From Sialis fuliginosa (Eukaryota; Arthropoda; Insecta; Megaloptera; Sialidae), in NCBI GenBank assembly GCA_961205875.1, contig OY540813.1, positions 9,519,001 to 9,583,000 of the forward strand: 64,000 nt of DNA, read 5' to 3'. Position numbers and translations under genes: made by a program. The first letter of the stretch is position 1. Each line of letters opens with the position of its first letter. Shown here piece by piece: positions 36,191 to 49,253 of the stretch. The notes below the pieces were generated by a model. It did no database searches and was not told where the DNA came from. It saw nothing but the letters and a program-made list of their open reading frames with translations.

Positions 36191-36913
36191 TTATAAATTT
36201 CTAAAATTATTCACCATTCTTATATCGCAGTTCATTATAACTTTCTGATATTAATCATATGTTTTATTATTACATATATACTTACATGTTTCAATTAATA
36301 TTAAAATCATATATTTTTATTTACATTTAATTATAAGTTTAATTATAATCTAACATAAAATTGGATAGAAGACTACAATTAATAAATATTTAAACACTAT
36401 TTCCCAAAATAATTTTTAACTAGGTCATTCAAAAAGTTTTTAGTGTGCGTGTAAATGAATAAATTTGAAGATAACTTTGCATAATTATTGTATTATGTTA
36501 GGTGGGTAACATGAAATTATGTCTGCTTCCGTGAGTTTTAACACATATATTTAATATAATTGTAAACATATTCAATAGCACGACAATTAACGATAAGTTA
36601 TTTCTATAGAATAGAATATTTACAACTAAATGAGATTTAGTCATGAACAAATATTTTTTATTGTATTAATATGTATGAATGTATATTTGAATTAAATAAC
36701 AATATCACCTTAGTTGTGTTAGCTAAATTTAATTTCCTCTACCCCCTACTGATATTTAGACTCCATTAACGTTTTAAAAATATTTTTTTTAACCTTATAA
36801 TGTCAAAAATAAATCTGTTTATCTGTACTAAAAATTTCTATAACAAATAAACATTATTTTTATAATTGTATTCAATTTAACATGTAGCAATATTAAGATT
36901 ATTTTGAGAGTAA
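36191..36913. other. A+T-rich stretch
   Basis: Nothing recognised. Confidence 0.5.
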
Positions 36914-36921
36914 AGTCAAAC

Positions 36922-37150
36922 CAGTAGCATACCGAGAGGGGGGGGGGGGGGGCAAGAAGAAAATTTGCCCCGGATGACAAAACTGTGGATTGGACGTTGG
37001 AACAAAAAAAGGATTATACAAATTACGAGACACAAAATTGTAAATTGCCAGCGACTTTGAAAAAAGGTCTTTAATTATCATGTTTAGCATATATAATGCA
37101 AGGGGGGGGGGGAGGCACACCGAGATGCAGAAATCTACGGTACGCCACTC
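36922..37150. mobile_element. Miniature hAT element with poly-G runs
   Basis: 229 bp. It starts CAGTAGCATACCG and ends CGGTACGCCACTC (inverted GAGTGGCGTACCG). The perfect 8-bp duplication AGTCAAAC flanks it (36914-36921 and 37151-37158). Two G runs lie inside it, 15 bases at 36938-36952 and 11 bases at 37102-37112. The 100-codon minus frame across it, with a Pro run, is a product of these G runs and not a gene. Confidence 0.8.
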
Positions 37151-37158
37151 AGTCAAAC

Positions 37159-38390
37159 TGAAAAAATATTTTATTAATATATTATCATTATAATACATCA
37201 CAAAAAGACTTTAAAATATCAAAATCAAGAAAATCCAATAATTATTTTTCTTGAATTTTTTTCACGTCTAACAATAAGTGTCATCTATACAAATGAAGGT
37301 TAATAATCAGTCGGGCAATCTCTATTTCGGAAACAACCAACCGAAACAATAACCTCGTCCTCTTTCTAAATTCACGAGCCTTGATATTGTTCTCCATCTC
37401 ACACCTTTTCTCTTGTATTTTCCCTTGGATAATCAATAGAAAATGAAGATAATAGTAGCCAAGGTGTTTGTTTTTCCTCTTTAAGTAATTACGTACATTA
37501 ATCTTATTTTAGACTCCATACATAATATAATTCAAATGTTTATAGAAACAAGTATACCTACACATTTTTTTAATGTCTATTCATGTGCAGTGCTAACAAA
37601 AAATAAAGTTTTTAATTATGACTGTAAAAATTAACGAATTTATTTTAAGAAAATTAACCGAACATTTGAATTTTAATAGAGCTTCAGATAGAAGCTGCAC
37701 AAATTATAAATTAAATATGAACTCTTTTATAGGTTCTATTTTTTATATTCCATGAGGATCAACTTTTAAAAGTTCCACTGTGACTTTAATATTTTGCCAA
37801 CATTCTGTTTTTCGTAGCCACTCTCATATACAAAGTAAATTAATCTAAAATGTATTAAAATTCTTGCCAACTATCTACCACTATAAAAGTTTCCATACGA
37901 CGAAGAAATAGCGCTAGCTCGACTATTTCTGCTCTTTATTTAGGTAATTATAAACACAGAGTTGAAGACAAAACTACAACGTGCAAACACTAATTACGAT
38001 TACATTTTGCTTTTATTCGATCTAAGTATCCTAGAACATTAAATAACTCTGATAATATTAACACTTTTTTATAGTTGTTTCAAAGTAAAAACTTTTTACA
38101 TTAATGTATATTGCGTTTTGTGTGTACAGACGTAATGCGTTTTTTTAGATCTTCTTTAATTCAACTCATACAGTTAAAAGTAGGGTAAAATTACAAGAAT
38201 GCGTTTTGTTGAAAAAAAAACTGATAAAATGTAAGTACAAAATATAAATATCGATATTGTAAATATGTAGATTCTGTTTGTACAGTTAAAATATATTATA
38301 TTTAAAGTCTATAAGTTGTTTTAGGCAATATAATCCATTGGATAATTTTTTAGAATTCATTAACTCAAAATGAAAAGTAGAACTTGCGCC
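37159..38390. other. A+T-rich stretch
   Basis: No gene or element recognised. A slightly more balanced patch lies at 37310-37440. Confidence 0.5.
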
Positions 38391-38830
38391 CTGAGGGTTC
38401 CGTACCGGATCCGAATTTTAAGACGTTTTGTGTGTAAGTGTCCTTACGTAGACGCTGTATGAAAGAAACCGAAAAATTAAGTTAGTCACGTATTAATTTC
38501 ACATAGAATTAGAAAATAATGATTTTCGGATTTTTTCCTTTGGTTGTGCTATGAGACCTTCCAGATTTCAAGATTGTAGGACTTACAATCTAGGTTAACG
38601 GGAAGTACCCTATAGGTTTTGATGATCAGTGAGTGAGTCTGTCAAAATACGCTTTGAAAAGCCGTATCTCTTTACATAACTATGAAGCTGTAGGTAGACC
38701 TTAATATTTGATATTAATTTCAACTTGATACCTCTAGTCGTTCCTGAGAAAAAAGGTCTTGACGGATAGACAGATGGACAATAATGTGATCTTATAAGGG
38801 TTTCGTTTTTTCAGTTCCGGAATCTTAAAA
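38391..38830 (+). repeat. Common lepidopteran repeat with GGGTTCCG ends
   Basis: Starts GAGGGTTCCGTACCGGATCC and ends CTTATAAGGGTTTCG, TTTTTTCAGTTCCGGAATCT, so GGTTCCGTACCGGA-like words are inverted at the ends. Inside are ACTTGATACCTCTAGTCGTT and CCTGAGAAAAAAGGTCTTGA, then GACGGATAGACAGATGGACA, an order I recognise from moth genomes. No coding. Confidence 0.6.
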
Positions 38831-41750
38831 ATGAAAACAATTTTTAGTGTGTTTGCGATAAACATCTTTCATTAATTTTGATTCTTTCATAAAATAGCCT
38901 ATTTTAATAATTGGCATATTCATATGTACATGATATTTAAGTTAGGTTATGAATGATTAAGAGATTATTGTCATGCGTGATGATTTTCTGTTTATTTATG
39001 CTTATTAAATAATGAATGAGTTTTTTTAGATTCCTCCAGTTTTTGACATCAAAAATAAATAAAATAAAAACCTTAGATTCTGTCATAGCTTAAGTGACTG
39101 TTCACTAATTAAAGTAGTGAATATTCACTAATTTAAAAAGTTAAGAAATTTCACTAATTCAATGTGACTAGTCGCAAATCCGTAATGGTATACTTTAAAC
39201 TATTTCAATTAGTATAAATATTTACTTTGAATTAGTGATTTTTGTTAATTCAGTTTTAGAGAGTAAGTCGATGTTTTATAAATATTTATTTTTCATTTTA
39301 ATCACCTCTTTATAATTTTTTAGTACTTACTAGTTCAATTTATCATTTAGTTTGTATTTACTATGTTAAATAATAATTAATTGCAATTAATAAAAACATG
39401 ATTTAGTAGTAAAATAATCGAAATTTTAATATTAGGACCAACTATACCCCAGTATGACTTTTATGTTATAATTAATAAGTATGACAGTCCAGGGTTAATT
39501 TTTCATAAAGGTCCTTAGTTAATATATACATATGTAAATCAAGAACTATCCATACATATGTAAATATATTAGCAAACCTTGTCTTTTCTATTCAACTAAA
39601 CCATATTAAGAAACGTAATCAATACAAGTAAATAAAATTTTATATATCCGTTCATGACTCTACATCTAAAATTTACATATTTATTATTCATATATTGTTC
39701 TTTTAAAATAAAATAAAAACGTTCCATTCATTTAAAAAAAAGAATCACCACTACTACTATATTCAAATAAAATTCTAAAGTCACCCCAACATTTCTGGTA
39801 TATTTTCTTTAGAATAATTTCATTTCTTTAATGTCTTGTTTAAGCAATTATTTAGTCCTACCATATAAATAGTATCGAGTTTCAAATTATTGAAAGGACT
39901 GCAGTAACTGATGCCATAAAAAATCAGGGAAAAGGTAGTTGTTACCGCAGGAAAATTACAATATGTGTCCAGTAACAATGAATATAACTACAATTGCACT
40001 ACAATGGGAAGTAGGCACTCAAAAGACATCACAATATTCAATAAAGTACTCGGTACGTTCCTTACATACGTACCTATACTTAATACTTACCTTTATTCAC
40101 GGTATATTAAAATTGGGGTGTATGATTTATATATATTTTCACAGATATTCTATTCCTTTTGAATAATTCTATTACACAGAAATGTGTTACAAAATTTTGA
40201 AAGTCAGAAATAAGAAACATGTCTTAATTTAATATGTAACTACCTATATAAATATTGTAAAATTCAACCAGTGCTGTTATTATTTTCCTTATTTATAGAT
40301 GTAAAATATGTATTTATTATTGTAATACATATAAATAAAATAAAATCATTTGAATATAGAATTAACAGATATTGCGGATACTTGAAACACAGCAAAATTA
40401 ATGTTGATGTTGTATTGACGACAGTATTTCAATAATATTTCATAAATAACAAATGTTGTCAAGTATACTAGTCGCAGAAAATCGCCTTTTTACTTCCCGC
40501 AGTCGTGCATAGATGTAGTTACTATTATATTTCCTTTTTGTTTCTATTTCTTCACTATCGATGTTATACATTAATAATTCAGAAGAACTAACGAGAATTT
40601 ATACTGAAGCTAACCAGTCAAATACATTTCAGTTACAATAGACGGCAGCGTCTTAAAAAGGAACAAAAATTAACTGAAAATCAATCATTTATAAATATAG
40701 GAAATTCTTAATTACAATATCAACTATGAAATCGATACAATTTATCAAAAGTATCCGTAACATATATATATATTAATCGATTAGTTTAAGATACATTTAT
40801 TTGTAGTGTAGATAGCTGGTCTACTTTCTGATATTTGTTGAATTTTTTCATTTACATTGAAGAATAGGTTATTTCAACATTAATTAAGTTATTACATTAA
40901 AATTTGTAGTAGACGAAGTTTGTACATTACCATGTGTATAAAACACATTCTCTAAATATAATATCAAACCATGCCAACTATATACATTTTTCGGTTATTT
41001 TATAGATTATTATCAATTATCAACATTACTACTTATATTATTCCTATACGCTTTAAGACTTCCGCGGTCGTTTTGTAGTTATTTTTGATTCGTTTTGGTC
41101 GATTTTTTTTCGAGCATTCCCACGTCTTTATGATCTTAGGTAAATAAAAATCTGGTTGATAGTGTTGTAATGATCTTGTTTGTAGTTAGTTAAATAGTTT
41201 GAATATGAATGCTTTATTTATTTGAAACAGCCACAGTAAAATTCACCGAATATCTGTACCGTGATATGTCCCATGCACACATTGATTTCGTTTATTTTTA
41301 TATTTCTTAGAAATGCGGACAGAAATAAATTGTTTTCATACATCCTAAAGTATATTAGAGACTTTACGAATGTATGTATATTTTTTAATCAAAAAATGAA
41401 TATTGTTCTAATTTCATGTAAAATAAGAACAATCAAATTCTTCTCGCCCGTTCCATCATCTTAATTCGTTTGTAATGTTTTCACCTGCCGATTTTTAGTG
41501 AAACTAATGTGAAAATTAATGTTTCTCCACTCAATTCGGTTTTTGAAAAATATCCAATTCTAAATGGGTAAACTAGTATTTATCTTCTACTTATAAAAAT
41601 ACGATCACCCCCTTCCCAAAGATGTTAAAACTCTGTTTAAAATTTCAAAATATATTGAGTAATTTGGAGATTTTCAAAGAATGCCTATCTTTATTACTGA
41701 TTCTACAGAACGTATAATAACACTGATTCTAATATAACCAATTGTGCAAC
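38831..41750. other. A+T-rich non-coding stretch
   Basis: No gene is supported. At 39080-39260 the word CACTAATT occurs several times and once inverted (GAATTAGTGA). AAGACTTCCGCGGTCG at about 41055 resembles the left end of the Penelope-like element at 13292. Frames at 39939-40166 and 41261-41464 show no domain. Confidence 0.5.
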
Positions 41751-41919
41751 ACCGTGACTACGGCAGGAGTTCTTGGAATGCTTCCCAAGGACGGCGGTCG
41801 CACTGGTTGGAGGATGGATCATGTTTCAGATTTACGGATGGTCTGATATCCAAGGATGTTTGGATGGATAATTATGAGTGCGGTTTTGAGTTTTGTCTTC
41901 GCCGGAGTTGACGGGCTTC

Positions 41920-41977
<58 letters not shown>

Positions 41978-42077
41978 GAGTTAGGGGATGTCTTTCAAGA
42001 TCACCCGAGGGAGATAGAAGTACGTAATTAAATACATTCAAGTGTAGATAGAAGAAGATGAGTATTATACAAATCAA
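41751..42077. repeat. G+C-elevated patch with a long (TA)n tract
   Basis: GGACGGCGGTCGCACTGGTT and GTTTTGTCTTCGCCGGAG lie in a patch of near-balanced base composition interrupted by (TA)23 (41925-41970). The 81-codon minus frame across it reads Ile-Tyr repeats from the TA tract. It may be a piece of an unrecognised retroelement; no domain was seen. Confidence 0.4.
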
Positions 42078-43251
42078 GTAATTATATACAGTACTTTAAC
42101 GAAAAATACTAAACATTTACTGTTAATTGATGTTAATTAATAGTTGAAATTCAATTTCATTGGTTCAAGTAAGGAGAAAATAACAAGCTATTTTAAATTG
42201 TATTATTTTAAGGTAATTAATAAACAAACAATTATTTCTGTTTGTGATAGAATTTTAGTAATTATCTTCTTCTTGATAAACAAATATACTTAAATTAAAA
42301 TTTAAATGAGGATAAATTGGTTTAGGTACTTAAAAACTGGAATATTAAATTAAAATAATTCAAAAATAAAACACGAATTCGTAGAATTAATAAAACTGAA
42401 CTATTATTTTTCATAACTTCAAAGAGAAGTTAACTGGTATAAAAAGTAAATATCTTCTAAAATTTATATAAACTATAAAAACATAACCAAAAAACGGCCG
42501 ACAAAACCAGAAAAGCTTAATAACAAACGAAACCATTATGATTATAAAAACCATAATGCTTACCTTAATTTGTATAATGATATATTACAGAAGTCGACTA
42601 AAAATTCCATCACGAACATTGTCCCTGACATCTCTAAAATGTTATATGAATAATGTTGATTAAAAATACGGAAACACATCCTGGAAATAACCTTTTTGTT
42701 TATTTAAATTGAATAGTTTCCCCTCATTTAATCTCCGAAACGTCAGCACGAACCCGAAGAAAAATATATATTTATATTATATACATATACAGTAGAACTC
42801 ACAAATTTCGGTTAATATTTTTTTCTAGAAACTCTAATAAAAATATTATAAGACAGGTACTACTACATATTAATATTAAAGAATATTTATATTTGAAATA
42901 ATCTAACTCAATTCAAAATGGATACAGACTGTTTTTCTCAGGTATTCTACAATATAATCAGTTCAAAAGAGCAAGTATTATTTTATGAAATAGTCTAGTC
43001 ATCGAAGTAGTAAAAAAATTCCAAAATCCGAACTTTTAGGGGCAAAAAATATTATAATTGATTCTTATAGAATTTGAGGCATTGATTTAGAAAAAAATAA
43101 TCCGGACTTGAAGGCCTGTTTTTAAGCGTTTTTTTTAAATTTATCTAAAATATCAGCTGTGGGAATTTGAACTTATTTACCTATTTCATTTATGATATTA
43201 AAAAAAGCTATATAAATATGTGAAAACAAATATTGAAGAAAATTAATTATA
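42078..43251. other. A+T-rich stretch
   Basis: Nothing recognised. Confidence 0.5.
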
Positions 43252-43264
43252 ATAAATATAAATT

Positions 43265-43424
43265 ACAAGTCTTGAGGCTTCCGCGGTGATCTTGATATGG
43301 ATCTGGATGTAAGCCGCGTCGATTTGGTCGTGTTATCGGCCAACGTTTCGTCACACATTACAGTGGACATCTTCAGGGCTCTTCTAAAAGTACACTTTTT
43401 AAAGACCCAGAAGTCAAGATCCAT
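43265..43424 (-). mobile_element. Penelope-like non-autonomous insertion, second copy
   Basis: 160 bp, shorter than the copy at 13292. It begins with the same ACAAGTCTTGAGGCTTCCGC and ends ...AGTCAAGATCCAT. The 13-bp direct repeat ATAAATATAAATT flanks it (43252-43264 and 43425-43437), so it moved independently. It keeps the minus-strand hammerhead-like core. No coding. Confidence 0.6.
43345..43376 (-). ncRNA. Hammerhead-ribozyme-like core in second copy
   Basis: On the minus strand CTGAAGA (43376 down to 43370), the stem II sequence and GAAAC (43349 down to 43345). Compared with the 13292 copy the stem is unchanged and the single visible difference (C to T) falls in the stem II loop, so the fold is preserved. 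Activity is not shown. Confidence 0.4.
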
Positions 43425-43437
43425 ATAAATATAAATT

Positions 43438-44850
43438 ATTACTTATAAATACATAAACTAAAAGTTAATATAATTGAGTTTCATTTAGATCATTACAATC
43501 GAAGCTCTCCTGTATAAATATACATTAATCGCCGGAATCGTGAGTTAGAATACTTCATCATTTATACGTGATATGAAATATTTGTGTTCCAAGTATATAA
43601 TATATAATTCAAACATAATTGAACATTTAAGAGACATTCTCATGTATTGTTATTTGATTAATTCATGTATCCATTTTTGGACACATTATTAGAAATGATT
43701 ACAAACTAAGATAATAAGAATAATTATTTGAAAATATGAGTAAAATAAAATTACTAAATCTATTTTAATTCGAAAAGAACTAATGTTCGAAATAGCCATA
43801 TGAAACATGATATTTCAACCCCGGAGAACTATAATTTTACGTGGTTTTCATTTCTAGAAAGGTGTGATTCAAATCCATATTGATTGCCACAGGACCTTTA
43901 TATAATGAAGCCTCATAGCAATCGCGATCAGCGTTTAAAAATAAGTACAAATTTAATTAGATTATAGGCAACGTACCTATAATTAAAATATTATAAATCA
44001 TCACACAATGTAAAATATCTACTCACGTGTAAAACACGCACTTCAGCTGTTCGTACAGGGGCGGATGCAATTTTTTTTCTACTTTTTTCGTTTTGTAATT
44101 TTCTTATTTAAGAGTTTGTAATATTTTAATCATATTGCGAAATTTATAACAATCAAATTCAATTTTTTCTACTTCATATGTATTTTATTACTAGTAGCCC
44201 TAACATAACCTACTGTTAGTCTTAAACTGTTATTTATTCATATTTATATTTTCAGTTTATTTTATTTTCTGTTAAAAATTTCGTTTTTTAGTCTATATAC
44301 TGTACAACGATATGTATCTTGTCATATTTATTTTTGAAAAACATTTTTTGTAATAGTTTATTGTTTTCAAATATTAATTTGTTATTTTGATTGTTGTTAT
44401 TGTGATTTTTGTTTAACAATTTTTGTTTTTCATGGCTTATTTAAATGTTTGTATTAAAGAATAAAATGTTTATTTATAAAGGATACACTGTAGGTGCTAC
44501 ATTAAAGAAACTTATGAATTTAAAAAAAAGAACACAACAAATTACCACGTGCAAAATAAAATTGTGACTTGTATTATAAATATTGAAAATATAACAGTTA
44601 GGAATTTATTAAATTAAATTTACGAAAAGAAAACCCAAATAATATAAATTTCTCACCAAAATATAATTCACTAAAACCCTCTGTAAGTAACATAAGGGTA
44701 TTAAGAAGGGCAGAGATTCCGTTTGAGCATTTTAATAAGGGTAAAAAGAGGGAGGCGATATCTTAATTAATTACATAACATATCTAAAACGTGCAATTAC
44801 TCAAATTGTATAATTGGATTTTAAATATATTACACAGCTGCGTACATTTA
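43438..44850. other. A+T-rich stretch
   Basis: No gene. ACAGGGGCGGATGC at 44055 resembles a hAT start without a visible partner. Confidence 0.5.
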
Positions 44851-44854
44851 CGGG

Positions 44855-44955
44855 TGTGTGTGTGCGAGTGTGTGTGTAATCCTTTTGCAAGCACGATCGT
44901 TCGTTCCCAGGTAGTAGTTCGCGTACTGTAAAAGGGAGATTTTATTTTCGAAAGG
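44855..44955 (+). other. Candidate short exon before a splice donor
   Basis: A GT-rich run (GGGTGTGTGTGTGCGAGTGT) is followed by AGCACGATCGTTCGTTCCCA and GTAGTTCGCGTACTG, then CGAAAGG before GTGAGTTATAA (intron start 44956), a good donor. No coding frame. Inference only. Confidence 0.22.
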
Positions 44956-44961
44956 GTGAGT

Positions 44962-45252
44962 TATAAATGAATCTATGTTCAGATCAAGAGATTAAACTTG
45001 CGATTTGAAGAATATGTTTTAGAATGTTTCGTTACCCGCTGTGTAAGACCTGTCGGGGTGTTTTGTTATTTGGAGTTTTTGCGCACAACTAAATGATACC
45101 AGGACGTCTTTTAGACATCGCTAAAATGAAAAGGTGTTGATACGTGTTGATAAACACGTTTTAATTCGCGTTGCTGAAATAAAAAAGAAGATCTTCTGTA
45201 TATGTATTTTTTGTATGCTGTTTGTAGCTTGAATTTATTTTAAATATATATA
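44962..45252. other. Unassigned stretch
   Basis: Moderately balanced at 45030-45130 with no recognised content. Confidence 0.45.
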
Positions 45253-45675
45253 AGGTACTGATACCAGTTATGACCGCTATAAGAGCAAGGTTTACTGTTT
45301 TTGTGATTGACGGGCTTCTTTTTTGTAATTCTTATGAACTCGTATTACTAATAAAACAAGTATCTCTTTATTTTATCAATTTAATTACCAAAATCCGCAA
45401 ATAAAGTTTTTTTTTAATTATTGCCTTTTATTTTGTTTGTGTTTTTTCTCCAATAATGGATAAAGTAAAACCAGTCATGAGCACGCAGTAATGGACACTT
45501 GCTAATGATTACAAAATAAAAAGTATTACGACACAAATAATATAAAAGAAAGAATCGTCAAATTTGAAACAAAATTAATAAATTATACCAATTAGTTTAT
45601 ATCTATTAGCCGATTGTCATCAAATCACGCTGTAAGACAGTTAAATATATATATGTAGATTAATATTCAGAAATA
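45253..45675 (+). mobile_element. TIR element R2, partial copy
   Basis: Starts AGGTACTGATACCAGTTATG beside TA and follows the 13116 copy (TAAGAGCAAGGTTTACTG, TTTTTGTGATTGACGGGCTT, CGATTGTCATCAAATCACGC) up to GATTAATATTCAGAAAT, where similarity stops before the right TIR. It lacks the Penelope-like insertion and holds its target GCCTTTTATTTT once (about 45423-45434). Confidence 0.65.
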
Positions 45676-48492
45676 GAGACGTGTATAACGTAGTTAGTTT
45701 GTAGTTTTAATAAAAAATATCGTCAATCTCAAATGACCGTTTCATTGCGTATCTCCCCTATACACATGTATATCTATGTACTATTGTACATATACGAATC
45801 TATTAGTAAACAGCAATTGTACAAGTACGCATGAAATACCCTATTTTAATATTGTAATTTAACATATGTGTGATATTTAAATTGATGTAAACAAAATCAC
45901 ATTAGCTTAGTGAGTTTATTAATTAAAATCAATCAAAAATTAGACAACTAAATTCATGCAAAATAAATTTCCATTAAACATACAAACATGCAATTTCTAT
46001 ATGAATCAATTACGAAAATTAATATTTAATCACTGCGAGGTACGAAATAGATTAACACAGTTTTTAGATTATGAATAGAAAATGATAATGAGACAAACAA
46101 TATATCAGTGAAATTAAATTACTGATAAACAAACTAAACACCGAGTGATTTCAATCAATAGTCACGCACAAAACGAACACGCAACTTCGTTGAATTTTGT
46201 GTAGTGGGTACATGACTTGACGTTCTCAGAAATCAAGGATCTATTTCATTTTGGAATAAACGAAATGGTTTCAGTAATCTAATATAAAATAGTAATACTG
46301 TAGAATATACCTGCGTTTCAATAATGCAGTAAAATCAGAATAGAATCAACAGTAATAATTTTCCACACAATCAATACAAATATCATTTTGTTCTGTAATG
46401 AACATAGTTTGTATAAATGCAATATTTTTTTTAATTTTGAATATATTACAAATACTAAAACAGAACCTTCTTGGGATGAATTCTTGATAATTGTAGTATT
46501 TTTTTGAAACATGAACAGTTGAAAATAATAACATCTTGTTTCTTGACTACTAATTATTTAAATATTTTTTAATTTCTTCATTACTGCGAGGAAGCAAAAT
46601 ATTATAGCAGGTTTTTGTAATTATACTCATAAAATATGTATATTTTTTAACTTTACTAAATCGCTGTACAGACCTGATATCGGTTTCTAATGGCATGTTA
46701 GTCGAAGAGATTTGAAACAAATAACATAAACACATGTATTTTAAATAGGGTTGCTTTAAATACCGAATACTGGCATCATCTTCAACCTAAACTCCACTTT
46801 AGAATCTCCACATTAGAATCGAAACAAACTAACATACTTCCTCCAACGTTAATTGCGTAAATAGCGGTTCGTCAAGGCTCTAATAACCGTGTCCAAGTCA
46901 GACAGATATACAATGGTCTACGTTTGACAGACATCGACGCCCTCTGAGTGTTATCAACGCGACTGATCTGGATACGAACCCGTGCACCTCAACAGTGACC
47001 TCTATGTGTATGTGGAATTCATTTTGTAACAACGTCTATCTTTAACACTCCCATGACAGCCGTCAGTTTGTGATATCAGCGTCTGTAGCCGGATATTTTT
47101 AAGTTGTAAGATATCATTGTTATTTTGCGAAATGAGGTGTTATTTTTTTTCTGTTCACACTTTGGTGTTAAGTAATTTTAATTATGTATTCTGATACAAT
47201 GATATAAAAGATTAAAGATAACATGGATTAGTAGAATTATAATAACAATTGAAAATAATGATAGGTAAATGTAGATATATACTGATGTATGAAGACAAAT
47301 GTAATCTAGTGCTGACAATCAGATTAATATTTGTCAATATTTCGTCATTTTATCGAATTTTCGAAAAGAAAATTAACTTTAAATTACACTTAAAAAAATA
47401 TACTATAAGTACAGATATCAAGTGTTCCCTACCGAAAGTAGAAAAATGGAACAGTTTAAATTCCTTTGTAGGAATTTAAAACCTTTGTAGGAATTTACTG
47501 AGAGTGAATATTAACATAAATATTAATTTTGATATAGTTATTCATATTGTAATATTTGTAAAGTAATTAAAGCCATTAATTTTTTATTACTGTAGGTATA
47601 ATATTTACTTAAAAAACTACCGATCCATGGCTTAATGTTCTAAACGAAGCATAAGATATTTTGCAAAAACATTAATCTAAATTTTAATGCCAATTATATG
47701 TTTTAGCAAAAAATAATAAACAAAATTTATGTATGCAATAATTTTTGCGCATGTAAACTAAAAATTAGAGAACTATTAAATGTGTACCCAAAATTATGTA
47801 TAATTAAAAATACAAAATATCTATGAATAAAATAATAATAAAACTTAATTTTTTATTTCAACAATTTATAACCAAAAAACATACTTGGATGGCTATTTCA
47901 TCTTTACACATATAGTGTTTTACTATGAATATTTATTTACATTTTCATTTTTATCTGATTCAAATTAAAAAAAACAACGTATTTTTACTTAAACTATTTT
48001 TAATATATTCATACAAAAATAACATAATTTTATGCACCTGTGGACTTTGACAAATATACTATTTTATTAAATAAAAATGGATATTATAGATAATATCACT
48101 ATTTGAAATCGCAGTGCTTTTGTTCTTGATAATTATTTTAAAAAGGAACCGTTTTTGCCCTCATCCAAATCCTAAACTGGCAAGAATTAATCAGTTTTTC
48201 CTTTATTCGTATAACTAATCTAAAAAGATATTAAGATTAGCTTTCCTATGAACATATATGTATGTAGTACATACTACGATTCTTTATCAAAATTATAAAA
48301 TATCTACACTTATATGTAAATAAGTAGTAACATATTATGTATATCAGTCAGGAGTTATAAAAGGTAATTCTGTATAAGATTTTAGTACCATACATTCTCA
48401 TTTTACTTATTTAATAAATCAACCGTAAAATGTATGCTCACTTACAATTAAGTAGATACTTTTTTCCATTTACTAATTTTGTCAATAGTAAT
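45676..48492. other. Mostly A+T-rich stretch with one balanced patch
   Basis: 46780-47060 is clearly less A+T-rich (CATCGACGCCCTCTGAG, ATACGAACCCGTGCACCTC). On the minus strand GGGTTCGTATCC in it resembles an RNA polymerase III B box, so a SINE is possible. A tandem TTTGTAGGAATTTAAAACC / TTTGTAGGAATTTACT sits at about 47464-47500. Frames at 46318-46735 and 47249-47479 show no domain. Confidence 0.45.
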
Positions 48493-48500
48493 CTATATAT

Positions 48501-49245
48501 TAGACCCGTGCAACCTGCGACTCTCAAACATTTTTGATGCGACCCGTGACGTGTAATTGAATATTAAAAAAAGCAAAGCAAATAGGTGATTTAAATAGAA
48601 ATTTTTTATCTCATTTATATTAAAAAAGATGCATAGAAAAGATAATACCATTCTTCAGAATTTTACATAAATACATTTTTCTAACTATTGTAAGTACCCA
48701 CATACTTTGCAACATGCGTGCCGTATATAATCATTATTTGCAAATGCATAATATACATTAAACATAAACACGTGAACAATTATTTTCTTTGATGAAATTA
48801 ATAAAGATGAAAAACAGAAAATTCACTCAAATTGTGGACAAAAATTTAAAAAGCTTATGATTTGTTATTGATACAAGTACATTACATTTGTTATTGTTAC
48901 AGTTTTCTTTAAAAATTAATTTCACAATTACTTCAAGTATAGAATGTTAACTTTTACATTTTCTATACAATAATAAATGTTTTTCTAAATTTTTACGCAT
49001 AGCGTGTAATAATGTCGATTTTGTGTAATGTATCTACCAAAGAGGTGTTTTTGTTTTGTAACCAAACGTTTTTATATAATTAAACTACAGATCGCATTTT
49101 TTTGTGTTTATTTATTCAAAATATATCTTGACCCACTACACCTAGGGAATATCATAATTCATAATAGAAAATGATGCGGTGCGGTCCGCAAAGATTTCCC
49201 TAATCTTGCAAGTGGCCCTTCCGCTTAAAAGGTTGCACGTACCTG
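48501..49245. mobile_element. Non-autonomous hAT element, 745 bp
   Basis: Starts TAGACCCGTGCAACCTGCG and ends TTAAAAGGTTGCACGTACCT followed by G (inverted CAGGTACGTGCAACC). The perfect 8-bp duplication CTATATAT flanks it (48493-48500 and 49246-49253). TGATGCGACCCGTGACG near the left and GATGCGGTGCGGTCCGC near the right are further G+C-richer subterminal parts. The A+T-rich interior has no transposase frame. Confidence 0.8.
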
Positions 49246-49253
49246 CTATATAT

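Noticed and set aside
36899-37201. 100-codon minus frame with proline runs
   Set aside because: Created by the poly-G runs of a miniature hAT element.
41832-42077. 81-codon frame with an Ile-Tyr repeat
   Set aside because: Direct translation of a (TA)n microsatellite.
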